From contig NZ_JAUSWY010000001.1 in NCBI RefSeq assembly GCF_030815585.1, positions 2,232,001 through 2,296,000 on the forward strand: a stretch of 64,000 nt of DNA, given 5' to 3'. Below, in pieces: positions 1 to 8,953 of this stretch (position 1 is its first letter; the number at the start of each line of letters is the position of its first letter). A program made the translations under genes and the position numbers. Under the pieces are notes generated by a model. It had not been told where the DNA came from. It made no database searches and saw only the letters and a program-made list of their open reading frames with translations. The stretch comes from Arthrobacter pascens (GTDB lineage: Bacteria; Actinomycetota; Actinomycetes; Actinomycetales; Micrococcaceae).

Positions 1-2
1 CC

Positions 3-545
3 CTCTATAGGCACTTTCCTAGCCGGTCGGACTTATGGGGCGTGGTTCTGGTTGAACCCCTCAATGAGCAGTTACACCTTGCCGAGGAGGCCCTGAGGAA
101 CCCGGACAAATGGAAGGGCCTCTCGGGTTACATCATGGCCAGTTGCGCACTCGAGGCTGACAGCCGGGGCTACCTCAATCTCATGACGACCAGGCTCGAT
201 GAGTCAGAAACGCTTCTGGCGCTTCGCAGGCGGATCCAGGTGCGCGTTGAAGAACTGGTCCGCGAGGCGCGCGATGCGGGGGCGGTCCGGTCGGATTTCA
301 GGGCAGAGGATCTCGTTTTCGTCATGCTCGCCAACAGTCGTATCGCAGAGGTGACGAGGGACGTCGCGCCCAGTGCGTGGCGGCGCAATGTCGAACTGTT
401 CCTTGACGGCATCCGGCCGGACAGGGCTACACCGCTGACTGAACCGCCGATGAAACCCAGCCAGGTCGCCCGGACGATGATGCGTCCACGGCTTCGAGAC
501 GCTCGGCGTACGGAACGAAAGGCGGACAAAGTCAGCGAGGCCTGA
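3..545 (+). CDS. TetR/AcrR-family transcriptional regulator, 5' end cut off by the window
   Basis: The frame is already open at base 3, and the first residues (LYRHFPSRSDL) are the end of a TetR-type helix-turn-helix recognition helix. The gene therefore starts upstream of the window, and the GTG at 42 is not the true start. The remaining ~165 residues form an all-helical ligand-binding and dimerisation domain, with a basic tail (RPRLRDARRTERK) near the C-terminus. TetR proteins usually repress a neighbouring or divergent gene and release DNA on ligand binding. The convergent FMN reductase at 607-1206 is a possible target but is not divergently arranged. Family assignment is firm; the ligand is unknown. 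Confidence 0.82.
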   Translation, partial: LYRHFPSRSDLWGVVLVEPLNEQLHLAEEALRNPDKWKGLSGYIMASCALEADSRGYLNLMTTRLDESETLLALRRRIQVRVEELVREARDAGAVRSDFRAEDLVFVMLANSRIAEVTRDVAPSAWRRNVELFLDGIRPDRATPLTEPPMKPSQVARTMMRPRLRDARRTERKADKVSEA

Positions 546-606
546 GGCGCCGACACCCGATATGCGCGGTAGCGCCCCAGGCCCGATCGGTTTGACCGAT
601 TCCGAG

Positions 607-1206
607 TTAGGCCGCCTGTTGCTGCCCGTACGGTGGCGACATAAGTAGCGGAACACCACTTGAGCGGACTGTTTGCGTGAGTTCTTGAGCGGCCCGTTGC
701 GCACGCTCGCGCAGGGCATGGGTGGTTTCTTCGGCTGCCCAATCCATGGCAGTGGCGAAGATTGACGTCGGAACCACAACTGCTCGCAAGTAGGAAAACA
801 AGGGCCGCATGGCGTGCTCCAGCACCAGGGAATGACGGAGACTGCCGCCCGTGGCTCCGATAATAGTTGGAGTGTCGACGATCGCCGTCGGATCCAGCAG
901 ATCCAGAAACGCCTTGAACATGCCGCTGTAGGAGCTGGCGAACACTGGGCTCACCACAACCAAGGCATCCGCGGCACTGACCCTGTCGAATGCTTCCCGC
1001 AGACGGGAAGTGACCGCTCCACTGTAGGCCGCTGCGATGTCAGCAAAGAGATCACGCAGTTCAATCACCACTGGTTCAACCGGAATACCGGACGTAGCAA
1101 GGCCAACCACCGCCGCTTCAGCGAGCAGGTCAGCCAGTAACCGGCTCGACGACGGCGTACTGACGCCGGCAGCCAGGACCACCAGCTTGAATTCGCCCGA
1201 CTCCAC
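607..1206 (-). CDS. NADPH-dependent FMN reductase family protein (CE1759-like)
   Basis: About 199 residues with a flavodoxin-like fold. The N-terminus KLVVLAAGVSTPSSSRLLAD fits the phosphate-binding loop of FMN reductases, and the SPVFASSYSGMFKAFLD stretch around residue 90 is the typical flavin-contact segment. It probably reduces FMN or a related flavin with NAD(P)H in the cytoplasm, possibly feeding a two-component monooxygenase; no such partner is in view. A TTG at 1212 gives a slightly longer frame, but the GTG at 1206 has a GGGAG sequence about 7 nt upstream and is preferred. It converges on the partial TetR gene. Confidence 0.82.
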   Translation of the reverse strand: MESGEFKLVVLAAGVSTPSSSRLLADLLAEAAVVGLATSGIPVEPVVIELRDLFADIAAAYSGAVTSRLREAFDRVSAADALVVVSPVFASSYSGMFKAFLDLLDPTAIVDTPTIIGATGGSLRHSLVLEHAMRPLFSYLRAVVVPTSIFATAMDWAAEETTHALRERAQRAAQELTQTVRSSGVPLLMSPPYGQQQAA

Positions 1207-1812
1207 AATCAATCTCCCATCTGTAGGTTATGGAGAGCTGTCTCCGATTGATCCAATGCGTATACCCGTCTCCGTATTCCCGATTCGAAGTGCCCGCGCA
1301 CAAAGCTGACGCAAGTCGTCGGTATGCAGACGTGCGGGCAACGCTTCTCGCGGCCCTCACCGATAACGTCAGGAACCTCTTCCCTGGCACGGCCCCTATT
1401 CTCCTCAGTGCGCCAGCGGGGAGGCGCCGCTGCACCGAAGCTGGCTCCGAACCCTGCGTGTGGGGATCCCGGCCTCAGCTCGTCCGGTTAGCGGGGCCAA
1501 GGGGTTCACATGGGGAAGGCCCCCACCAACGATGCAGCTGGCCTAAATCAACTGCCAGGTTCAATTTGACACCTATAGGAGCATCGTCGTAGACAAACAG
1601 GGCCAGGGTGCCCCGGAGCTCTGCGACGGCGCGGTCTGGACCCAACAGCCGGCCGCGCCAGCGGACGCCCGAAGGGGTGCGAGCCCTGCGAGCATGCAGT
1701 CGCCCAAGAGACCTGTGCGATCAGTCAGAATGGAGACTCGACCATTGGGGGATCAATGACTGAACCACTGTCTGCTGGAACGTGCCGGAAGACGGCGCCC
1801 TATGGCGTATAA
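1207..1812. other. 606-bp stretch without a recognisable gene
   Basis: Several short frames run through this region on both strands, but none has a family-like sequence, a ribosome binding site and consistent codon use together. I see no tRNA and no IS ends. Confidence 0.4.
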
Positions 1813-2211
1813 CTACGACAGGCCACCACAGCCCACCCGGACGGCGGATACAGCCTCAGGGTCTTCATCGAGGAACACTACGCGCTGAACGACGACGGAT
1901 ATCTGCAGGGGATAGCGTTGATGGAGCGCACGCTGCCCCGGGCTGAGTGGGATCTCTGCAACGAGCTCAACATGGATATCTACAAGCACGGCCTGGGGTG
2001 GATGAAGGCGCCCAATGAGCGGCCCGTCGCGGTCTTCGGCCAGGGAAGTCCACGCGAAGGCCAGCCGATCCCAGTGAAATACTTTCCCCGTCTGACGGCC
2101 AAAGTAGTCAAAAGGGCCGCCAGAGGCCGCCGCCCGATCTATAAGGGCCCGTCAATGCTCGAGCGTTGGCGCGGCTTCCTCTATCACATCGGAAAGGACA
2201 AATACTCGTGA
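1813..2211 (+). pseudogene. Unrecognised protein, open reading frame without a proper start
   Basis: The frame is open from about 1813 and reads as sensible protein (VFIEEHYALNDDGYLQGIAL and so on) before the first usable start, TTG at 1918. No ATG or GTG with a ribosome binding site lies in the upstream part, so the N-terminus has probably been lost. The C-terminal ~97 residues are basic, with a run of K/R around KVVKRAARGRRP. The stop overlaps the start of the next small frame (GTGA at 2208-2211), as in translationally coupled genes. Function unknown. Confidence 0.4.
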
Positions 2212-2372
2212 GCAGACTTCACAAGAAGCTGACCCCTGAGGTCATGCAGGCGCTGCGCAGCAAGCCGGGGTTCATGCCCCTGAAAGTCGCCGATGTCCTC
2301 TGGCCGACGGCGACCACGCGTGTGCTGGACTCATGGACCAGGCTGAAGGTGCGCTTTTTTCAGATGTTCTAG
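2208..2372 (+). CDS. Small unrecognised protein, coupled to the upstream frame
   Basis: 54 codons from a GTG whose last bases overlap the preceding stop (GTGA). The product (SRLHKKLTPEVMQALRSK...) begins like a normal soluble protein and ends abruptly at FFQMF, so it may be cut off by the rearrangement that put the opposite-strand gene next to it. It could be a damaged remnant. Confidence 0.35.
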   Translation: MSRLHKKLTPEVMQALRSKPGFMPLKVADVLWPTATTRVLDSWTRLKVRFFQMF

Positions 2373-2377
2373 CAGCT

Positions 2378-2965
2378 CTACGCTTTCGGCACCCATACAA
2401 CCGACTGGCTCCAACCTGGAACTCTCTCGTCGAGTTCCTTGATCCGCTCAAGGTGCCGCCCATGGAGTGCGTGCCGGCGATACGTGGCAACCCAGCTTGC
2501 CAGTGCCCGTTCGGCTGAATCGCCGGAAGCATAATGGGGCGGCCTTCCCTGGGCGTCCATCCATGCGATCAGCGCGTCCCGGCGATCCTGCCAAATCCTG
2601 TCACTGCCAAATCCTGTCACTGCTAAAGCCATAACCATCTGTCCATCCGGGACAATCCTCGTCGAGTATTGAGGCGACGGCCTGTTCCAGTTTCCCTTTC
2701 CGCTTGAGTAAGCGGATCCTGGCCAAGCGTCGATACAGCTGACCTTCTGACCTTCTTCACCAACGGGTGAGGCCGATATCTTTGGCAGCGTTCCGTGCTG
2801 CCGGAAGTAGGCCGCGATCAGTTCCGCGGAGGAAGTGACACCGGCCGACGCGATCGGGCGGGCATCTCCGGGCATCTCCAGGCATCTCCAGGCATCTCCA
2901 GGCATCTCCAGGCATCTCCAGGCGTCTCCCAACAATAATGCTGGTGTCTCACTTCCTTGAACCAA
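2378..2965 (-). CDS. Helicase-associated-domain-like protein with a tandem-repeat N-terminus
   Basis: 195 residues from a TTG at 2965. Residues ~12-35 are a ten-residue tandem repeat (DAWRCLEMPG) encoded by the 10-bp DNA repeat at 2861-2930. The rest resembles the small helicase-associated (HA) repeats of actinobacteria: ALASWVATYRRHALHG followed by L..RVPGW near the C-terminus, and a weaker copy around ELIAAYFRQHGTLP. HA domains are thought to bind nucleic acid at the ends of helicases or in stand-alone proteins. Ten bases is not a multiple of three, so a change of copy number would shift the frame between the TTG start and the body. The start is therefore uncertain and expression may be switchable. 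Confidence 0.55.
   Translation of the reverse strand: MVQGSETPALLLGDAWRCLEMPGDAWRCLEMPGDARPIASAGVTSSAELIAAYFRQHGTLPKISASPVGEEGQKVSCIDAWPGSAYSSGKGNWNRPSPQYSTRIVPDGQMVMALAVTGFGSDRIWQDRRDALIAWMDAQGRPPHYASGDSAERALASWVATYRRHALHGRHLERIKELDERVPGWSQSVVWVPKA
2861..2930. repeat. Seven tandem copies of a 10-bp unit (GGCATCTCCA)
   Basis: Seven back-to-back decamers: GGCATCTCCG, five identical GGCATCTCCA, then GGCGTCTCCC. The five identical central copies imply recent slippage. The array lies inside the 5' part of the HA-domain frame on the minus strand. Confidence 0.95.
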
Positions 2966-3256
2966 GACAGTCCGCTGAGGACATTTCGAGCCTGGCCTGG
3001 GTAGAGCGCAGCGGAAGCCAGACCCCTGATCGGGTTGTGCCCACTGTGGGCAGGTGGAGCCCTCCGCGCAGCTCAGGCTGGGCGGTTTCCAACAAACGTC
3101 ACAACAGCTTCGAATTTCGAAGGTAACAGACTCCGAGTTGCAGCCAGTGGGGCAGCTCAGGGTGCGTCGGCCTAGCTGAGCAGCAGCCGATGTTCACTCA
3201 TTCGGTTAAGCGGGTATACCGCGGTTCACTTCCTGCGCGGTCAGGCTGTTCCGGCC
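2966..3256. other. Intergenic, nothing recognised
   Basis: About 290 bp between the HA-domain frame and the membrane protein. No family-like frame or clear hairpin was found. Confidence 0.4.
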
Positions 3257-4084
3257 TCAATTGGGAAATGGGACGCCGCCCTTTGACGGGTCTGACGGGT
3301 CGGCGGCCCTGTGGAACACGTAGACCTCGACGTGGTCGCCGTTGAGCACGAATCGGGTGAGACCGTGGGCCTGGAACCACACCACCTCCGCGACGGTATC
3401 GAGGCCTTTGGGGGAACAGCCTTCGGCGCCGTTCCTCTCGCGAATCGCATGTGAGGCCACGAGCAGACAGACCATGCCGTAGCGAGACTCTCCGCTCCAG
3501 ACACGGAGATCGCTGAAGTTCTCGTATTGCCGCAGCTCATTGGCACTGAGACCCATCGCGTCGAGAGTGCCGAGGTTGTCTTGAGGCTCATCGGTGTCCG
3601 CACCGACCGACTTCAATGCGAGCACGAAGTCCGGTACGGGCGCGGGCAAGTCTAGGTCTTCCCCACGGTGCTGCGCATCTGGGACGCGCAGCGCAATTTC
3701 AGTGGGCTCATCAGCAGGCAGCTGGAACAGCCATGCGACGTGAACCGTGATCAGGGCGAGGGCAGCGGTGGCGCCGCCGAGGATCATCAACCAGCGGCGG
3801 CGGCGCCACCACGGTGCCGCGGGGGCTCCGTCGACAGCCTGCGGGACCGATGTCGAAGTCGAGCGCGGCCCTTCGACCGGCTCAGCGACCGGGACGCGTT
3901 TCGGGACCGGGGCGGGATCGATGACGGGAGTCGGCTGTCTGTGTTGGGCGGCCTCCAGTTCGGTAAGCCGAGCCTGAGCCGCCACATCCCCCGCGATGTC
4001 GCCATCCCGTCCGTACGCGCGTCGCCGCAGGCGCTCCAACTCGCGAGCTTCCCCGCCCTCGGCCGACCCCAGCGGGCCATCCAT
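3257..4084 (-). CDS. Hypothetical single-pass membrane protein
   Basis: 275 residues. An N-terminal charged, probably helical cytoplasmic part (~1-50, with LERLRRRAYGRDGD and QARLTELEAAQ) leads to a proline-rich linker. A single membrane segment follows at about residues 95-120 (RRRRWLMILGGATAALALITVHVAWLF, preceded by arginines), then a ~150-residue outer domain. The arginine cluster before the segment predicts N-in/C-out topology. The outer part holds LSANELRQYENFSDLRVW and MVCLLVASH motifs, seen in conserved uncharacterised actinobacterial membrane proteins. Role unknown; there are no operon partners. Confidence 0.65.
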   Translation of the reverse strand: MDGPLGSAEGGEARELERLRRRAYGRDGDIAGDVAAQARLTELEAAQHRQPTPVIDPAPVPKRVPVAEPVEGPRSTSTSVPQAVDGAPAAPWWRRRRWLMILGGATAALALITVHVAWLFQLPADEPTEIALRVPDAQHRGEDLDLPAPVPDFVLALKSVGADTDEPQDNLGTLDAMGLSANELRQYENFSDLRVWSGESRYGMVCLLVASHAIRERNGAEGCSPKGLDTVAEVVWFQAHGLTRFVLNGDHVEVYVFHRAADPSDPSKGGVPFPN

Positions 4085-4381
4085 GCCCTAAGTATCCACC
4101 CGGGCACCACCCGGGGCTAGAGGCATGACCCATACTCTGCTTTAAGGGGGCTTTCGCTCATTGAAGACGAACCAGCGTTAGGAAAGACGGTAGATCCAGC
4201 CGTGACTCCAAACTAACTCCTCATCTGTCCATACCTGGGGTCAATTCGGGTTATCCACGGCTGAATTGGGGAGCCTTCCAGGTAGCTCCCTGGCCGCCGT
4301 AGCGGTGGATAACGTTCGAGAATTGTCCCCATCTGTGGGCAGCTGACCAGTGCTTCAGGTGGCAGCGGAAACTGCGTTCGT

Positions 4382-4740
4382 TCAAAGCGCAGCAACGGTT
4401 TGGAGGGAAGCAAACCGCGCGGTTGCACTATCCCAGTCGAGGACGGCTCGCGGCCGTCCGTTGATCTCATCAGCGGCGAAGCGGACTTCGGCCTGTTCTA
4501 CCGTGCTGAGGTCCGCGCCCTTACGAAAGTATTGGCGGAGCAGGCCGTTGGCATTCTCGTTCGAAGCACGTTGCCAGGGGCTGGCCGGATCACAGAAGTA
4601 CACGAGAGTTCCCAGCGCCGCGGTGACCTCGGCGTGCTTGGCCATCTCGGAGCCCCGGTCCCACGTCAAGGTCCTCCGCAGCGTGGCCGGCATGACCCCC
4701 AGGGCCTCAAGGAGCTGGTCACGCATGTTATCCAAATTGA
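4382..4740 (-). pseudogene. IS30-family transposase, C-terminal remnant
   Basis: The frame carries the second half of the IS30 DDE catalytic core. LTWDRGSEMAKH gives the second aspartate, and NENANGLLRQYFRKG follows the VYFCDPASPWQR block and carries the glutamate, ending with EINGRPRAVLDWDSA. The upstream part (first Asp and N-terminal HTH) is missing. The sequence changes character at about 4740, where it meets a phospholipase-D-like fragment. This is the scar of an IS insertion and deletion; it cannot be active. Confidence 0.85.
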
Positions 4741-4779
4741 AAATGGGCCACGTGGTGGTGGTTCTATTGTGCCGCACTG

Positions 4780-5120
4780 GCGGCGGGTTGGTGTTTTTTG
4801 AGCCGGTAGCTGTTGCTTCGTCGACCACCAGGAGGCTTTAGCAGCGTCGGCCGAGGCGGGCGACGAAGTCTTGGTCAGATTCCGCGCAAGCGCGAGCAGC
4901 TTCTCAAGGTCGTTCACCCCAACATCGTGGCTCGGCCATGGGTTGATGACTTGCCGGACATCTTCTATTTGGGTGGTTCTGAGTTCAACCCCAAGTTCAA
5001 GATTGCCCGCTTTCGAGCTGCCCAGCCCTGCACCGGTCAGGTTCGCAGAACCAAGAAAACCGCGGCTGCCAACAATGAAGGTCTTGGCATGCAGGCGTGG
5101 CCAAGGGACAGCACAACGGA
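4780..5120 (-). pseudogene. Phospholipase-D-like (HKD) domain protein, fragment
   Basis: In the frame that continues upstream from 4917, the minus strand reads WPRLHAKTFIVGSRGF, then GSANLTGAGLGSSKAG, then NLELGVEL. This is the H-x-K-x(4)-[D/S]-type motif and the following strand of PLD-like nucleases. Upstream the frame is closed by a TGA near 5125 while related-looking sequence continues in another frame. Downstream it runs into the IS30 remnant. Only part of one HKD half-site survives. Such domains occur in restriction and defence-type endonucleases, but the original context is gone. Confidence 0.55.
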
Positions 5121-5223
5121 TTTCTCCATGCCCTCACGTGATAAATGACCGACATAGATCCGCTGACCAACTAGGATTCCTTGGGTGCTAAGGAGCAGGA
5201 GCGTTGTTGGCCCCTCTAGAACA

Positions 5224-5902
5224 TCAGCAGAAGCTCACCGCGCTCATCGATGTTTGGTTCATGGAACGAGCCGAATGCGGAGTGCGAGGGCTTGTTCCCA
5301 GATGCCGTTGACGATCAGTGTCCGGGGGCGTGTCAGCTTTGAGCGAGAGGCCAAGAGACGCACAGACGTTTTCGTCACCCGGGATGACTGCGGCGCGGCC
5401 GTCATTGAGAACACATACTGTCAGTGGGTCCGGAATCGGGTAGGAGGAACTCGGATCATGCAGACTTGGATGTGCTCTGCCGTTCGGGCTATTGGGGTCG
5501 AGCCCGTGTTGCGCCCACATGGCCCGACAGACTGCCAGCGCGTCCTCGATAGGGATAGGGTTGCGTTGCGTCGACGGCTCGCCCACCCTCGTGCCTTCCC
5601 CCAGGACACCTGTGCCGCCGGGGAACTGGTTGCCGTGAAGCTCGGCACGGGCGAAACAATCAACAGAACTCTTATCTGTGACCGGCATTTGCAGCGCTAC
5701 GGCGGCCCGCTTGCGACCAAGGCAACCGCGACGCCTGCCAGCAGAATCCTATTGCCTTTGGTGTCGTGGAAGTGACGGTTTTCCGGCGTTCCGTCTTGCG
5801 CAACGTTTGCGAGGAGCTGTTCAATGGCTTTGCTGCGTTCCTCGCTGGAATTTGGCGCAAGGATGACCGAGCGAGCATGGAGAACCCCGTCAAGATCTCC
5901 AA
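5224..5902 (-). pseudogene. Unknown actinobacterial secreted or membrane-type protein, frameshifted
   Basis: The 5224-5688 frame (154 residues) contains EDALAVCRAMWAQHGLDP and LTVCVLNDGRAAVIPGD, a pattern I associate with small uncharacterised actinobacterial proteins. The sequence upstream on the same strand (to ~5902) continues in another frame with AIEQLLANVAQDGT and a hydrophobic run ILLAGVAVALVASGP that would fit an N-terminal membrane anchor. The two halves are not in frame, so the gene is probably broken by an indel near 5690. No function can be named. Confidence 0.35.
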
Positions 5903-6466
5903 AAGGGAAGGAGATGCCGCAGTTCTTGTTCTGTGCCGTGAGCCTGCCGGAACGGCTTCCAGCCAGCCCGTTCTGGTCGCATTAGTTCACAACACATTTG
6001 TGTTCTCGAATTCCCTCCCTGCCTTCAGCCCTCATGGGCTAAGGGACGGGAACTTGCATGAGCGAACGCGGGGCGGCCAGACGGCCAGAGGGCGAAGGCA
6101 GCTATGAGGGTCAGGAAAGCCGGCAAAGACGGCTCCAAACGATGTTAACTAGAACTGAAGTCAGAAGCGCTAGCGTGACCTGTATCGACGCCGTTCCGCG
6201 TAGACGCCGTCAACGCGTCCTCGGACTACGGAAAGTCGCCGAGTTTGAAACAATAAACAGAGCAGCACCAGCGGCATGGGAACTGTCCCCAGCTGTCTAC
6301 TGAACCGTCAGCAGTCCCCTCTCCTGCTGTGACTGGCTCACTGCTACCGAACGAAGGGGTACGTCATCGTGAGCAGTATCGCCGTGGTCGGCGCCGACGT
6401 CTTCGGATCAGCACTGCTCCGTGAGTTGGCCGGTACTGGCACGTATGGGTTCCCCATGCGGCGTAC
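5903..6466. other. Gene-poor stretch with a possible nucleotide-binding fragment
   Basis: Mostly featureless. At 6369 a GTG frame reads VSSIAVVGADVFGSALLRELAGTG, like the first turn of an NAD(P)-binding Rossmann fold, but it ends after ~30 codons. It may be a decayed dehydrogenase start. No ribosome binding site was found for it. Confidence 0.3.
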
Positions 6467-7249
6467 ATGTTGGCTGCCGTGATCACCAACGACGAGACGG
6501 ATGGCGGCCGGCGCCGCCCGCTGCGGCTGCTCTTAGGCCTTTTGCTGCTCGGGGTGCTCGCGTCAGCTCTGGTGCTCCTCGCGCCCGGCTTGCTCAGTAG
6601 TTTGCGCACTGAGGACGGCTCGCTGCTGTGGCGCCCGGAGTGCGTCGTGGAAACCTCGGAAGGAGAGGTTGGACTCGACCGCGATGAAGCGCAGCTGGCC
6701 ACCACTGCGGTGGCGCTCCTGGCCCGCGGGGTGGAAGCCCCGGACACCTCCGGCATCGATGCCGCGGTGTTGCAGTGGCTGGCCAATGGGCCACCCGAAG
6801 ACGCTGGTCCCAGTCTGACCTGCCGAGGCTCGGCCGCCAGTGACCTGCAGGAACAACAGTTGGGTGTAACCGGCCTGACACCCCGCGCCGAGCAGTTGCG
6901 CGAGGCGATGACCGAGGTGTTCGGTGACCAAACCCTGGGCGGGTTCGCCTCGGGTGGCGTAGATCAGGGGCACGGAGCGGACTCGACGCACTACGACGGC
7001 CGGGCAATCGACATCTTCTTCCGCCCGGTGACCGAGGAGAACCGGCGTAACGGGTGGATCCTGGCTCACTGGCTCGTCGCTCACGCCGCAGACCTGAACA
7101 TCCAGTACGTCATCTTCGACGACCGGTTCTGGAGCGTGCACGGCTCCCGAGGGCAATGGCAGGACTACGACGCACCTGAGCCCCGCAACGAGATCCTGCG
7201 TCATCTCGACCACGTGCACGTCGACGTATTGGGCGGAGGATCCGACTGA
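6467..7249 (+). CDS. Membrane-anchored protein with a D-Ala-D-Ala carboxypeptidase-like (ARB_07466-type) domain
   Basis: 260 residues. A basic N-terminus (GGRRRPLR) is followed by one membrane segment at about 19-45, then an outer region. The C-terminal ~110 residues hold GGFASGGVDQGHGADSTHYDGRAIDIFF and HLDHVHVDV, matching the metal-binding H-x(6)-D and H-x-x-H pattern of LAS/M15-like peptidase folds. A cell-wall hydrolase or wall-binding role outside the membrane is likely but not proven. No good ribosome binding site precedes the ATG at 6467; the GTG at 6479 is an alternative. The nearby genes are unrelated fragments. Confidence 0.7.
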   Translation: MLAAVITNDETDGGRRRPLRLLLGLLLLGVLASALVLLAPGLLSSLRTEDGSLLWRPECVVETSEGEVGLDRDEAQLATTAVALLARGVEAPDTSGIDAAVLQWLANGPPEDAGPSLTCRGSAASDLQEQQLGVTGLTPRAEQLREAMTEVFGDQTLGGFASGGVDQGHGADSTHYDGRAIDIFFRPVTEENRRNGWILAHWLVAHAADLNIQYVIFDDRFWSVHGSRGQWQDYDAPEPRNEILRHLDHVHVDVLGGGSD

Positions 7250-7265
7250 GGAGCAGTCTAAAACC

Positions 7266-7520
7266 TCAATCAGTGGCCTTGGGCATCTTCGGCAGTCCGA
7301 AGGCGATCATCAGAGCCAGGGCCACGAGGGGGTAGACCAGACACGGAACATTGATCAGTTCGGGGACCTGGGACATGAGGATCAGGATGGCCAGGGCGTT
7401 GACGAAGCCCACCATCACCGAGCGGGGAATGAAGCGCATGAGCTTCGCGACCCCGGACACGCCGAGAATGATTTGGAAGACTCCGGCCAGGATCACGGCC
7501 GCGACGAAGTAGTGCACGCC
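7266..7520 (-). pseudogene. SulP-family anion transporter, internal/C-terminal fragment
   Basis: Contains GVSGVAKLMRFIPRSVMVGFVNALAILILMSQVPEL, characteristic of the core membrane segments of SulP (sulfate/bicarbonate) transporters. Only ~85 residues remain of a protein normally of 500 or more, and the sequence upstream of ~7540 is unrelated. It cannot be functional. Confidence 0.8.
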
Positions 7521-7614
7521 GTCCACACCCCTTTGGACGGGCATTCGGCCCCGAGCCCTCCCGCTCGCGTCGACAGACAGACGCGAACCGAGGAAGAAAA
7601 ACTTGAAGAAGTTT

Positions 7615-7839
7615 CCCTCTAGTCATGTCATCGCCACAACGCTGGGACATGAATAGGTGAAGGCCAACCACGGCCATCGAAGGGGTTAGAAAGGAGACCC
7701 AATTACCCCAGATCCCCGCAGGCGGAGGGCCCACCAGCCAAGGGTCTGAACCCGCCACCCACATAACCGAATGGGTCACCGCGCTCCAGGCACAGACCCC
7801 GGCGAGCGTCAGAGGCGGCAAAATGTCAACATCTGTCAA
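7615..7839 (-). CDS. Small hydrophobic protein next to repeat module A
   Basis: About 70 residues (MTDVDILPPLTLAGVCAW and onward, ending near FMSQRCGDD), with a hydrophobic N-terminal half and a SDPWLVGPPPAGIWG loop. A diverged relative lies in the same position beside module C (25115-25330: LTLGSRVVAWPP, SPWLVGLPPALYWG). The DNA of the two flanks aligns over ~250 bp, so they share ancestry. A functional small membrane protein or a decayed end of a mobile element are both possible. Unrecognised family. Confidence 0.35.
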
Positions 7840-7842
7840 CAG

Positions 7843-8011
7843 TCAGAAGCCGAAAAGCCTCTGACCAGGTAAAACACTGTGCCCGAGGTGGGACTCGAAC
7901 TGCATTCCAGCCCTTGCAAACACTGGGCTCTCGCGGAAACATGCGGAATCCGGCCCGATCCGACCGCAGTACGACCCAGTCCGAGACCTAAAGTGTGCAC
8001 AATGTGCACAC
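7843..8011 (-). repeat. Repeat module A: dyad, 131-nt core, tRNA 3'-end sequence, hairpin
   Basis: Read on the minus strand, the module has four parts. First is the 19-nt dyad (7993-8011), then a conserved core. Next is a 20-nt stretch identical to a tRNA 3' end (TTCGAGTCCCACCTCGGGCA; 7880-7899). Last is a hairpin CAGAGGC-loop-GCTTCTG (7843-7866). The outer edge of the tRNA-like part lies 131 nt from the dyad's far edge, as in modules B, C and D. No matching 5' half of a tRNA is present. It could be an attachment site of an integrative element or a structured RNA. Confidence 0.85.
7993..8011. promoter_or_regulatory. 19-nt dyad of module A
   Basis: Two perfect 9-bp arms around one base: GTGTGCACA-A-TGTGCACAC. 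It could bind a dimeric protein or fold as an RNA hairpin. Confidence 0.8.
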
Positions 8012-8354
8012 CCCCAAACTCGCTCCTGAGTACTACAAACGACAACCGCGTCCCCACTGAGGGAACGCGGATTTCCTTTGAGCTGGAACTACACACGAGA
8101 TCGCCCTGCCTATTTCGGAGTGAGCAGGCACTCGCCGGGACAGCAACCCAACATGAAGAACTTCTTGGCGGTGACAACTCTTCACCTATCGCATGTCGGC
8201 AGACACTCACATGACCAGGTCAAGAATTGATTCCGCGGGCATCCAGCTCCTCGGAAACGGTCGCTGCTGTCACGAGGCGCGCGGGGGCCCCGGTGCTTGA
8301 TCCCGGGGGTCACCCAACGAACCCTGGGTTGCCGGTTCACGAGATGCGATGCAG
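8012..8354. other. Spacer between module A and the metX remnant
   Basis: It holds an imperfect inverted repeat at ~8050-8072 (CCGCGTCCCC/GGGAACGCGG). A similar GC hairpin (CCGCGC.CCCC/GGGGCGCGG) lies at a comparable distance from module C, near 25540. No gene recognised. Confidence 0.4.
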
Positions 8355-8951
8355 TCATCCCCGCACTCGCCTCCAACGAGATTTCGACTCGGGCCCGCCA
8401 TAGTAGTCCCCGCCCTTGAAATTCACGTCCCTGCCGGATGGCCAGTGTCTGCGTCTGGCGAAGGCAATCTGTTCGGCGGTGCTGCTGGCGCCGATGGAAA
8501 TTACGCCGCAGCGGCGTACCCGCTCCGGATAGCTGACGGCCCATTCCAGAGCGCGGGCCCCGCCCATTGAACCGCCCAGCACCGCATACCAGCTGCCGAT
8601 GCCCAGGGCATCAGCCAGCCGGGCTTGGGCCGCGGTGGTGTCGCGGAGGGTTACAAGGGGGAATCTGGAACACCACGGCTGCCCGTCCGGGGCGGGCGTG
8701 GACGGTCCCGTGGGGCCATAGCAGCGGCCCACAATATTGATGGAAACAACGAAATACCGGTCCGTGTCCACAGGGGCGCCGGGGCCAGCCAGCTGGTCGC
8801 ACCAGCCTCCTTCATCGCTGGCTCCCCTTGTCACATGCGTGTTGCCGGTCAGGGCGTGCTGGATGAGCACCGCGTTGGAGCGGTCCGGATTCAGGGTGCT
8901 GCGGGCGACGGCAATCGTCATGTGAGGATCTTTATCTTTGCCCTTGCTCAC
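8355..8951 (-). pseudogene. metX: Homoserine O-acetyltransferase (MetX), truncated and frameshifted
   Basis: The 198-residue frame holds the alpha/beta-hydrolase core of MetX: SNAVLIQHALTGNTHV, INIVGRCYGPTGPS and the nucleophile elbow GGSMGGARALEWA. The first ~40 residues and the whole second half (catalytic Asp and His) are missing; intact MetX is near 380 residues. Within FARRRHWPSGRDVNFKGGDYYGG, one base is lost before and one gained after an eight-codon stretch; the family-like QTQTLAIRQ reads in the other frame there. These compensating indels and the lost end show decay. It abuts the amidohydrolase. Confidence 0.85.
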
Positions 8952-8953
8952 CG

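Noticed and set aside
2861..2930. CRISPR-like array
   Set aside because: The 10-bp units are contiguous with no spacers.
7880..7899. Five possible tRNA genes from the tRNA 3'-end sequence
   Set aside because: Only the T-loop and 3' acceptor half are present; no 5' acceptor strand, D-arm or anticodon arm can be paired upstream in any copy.
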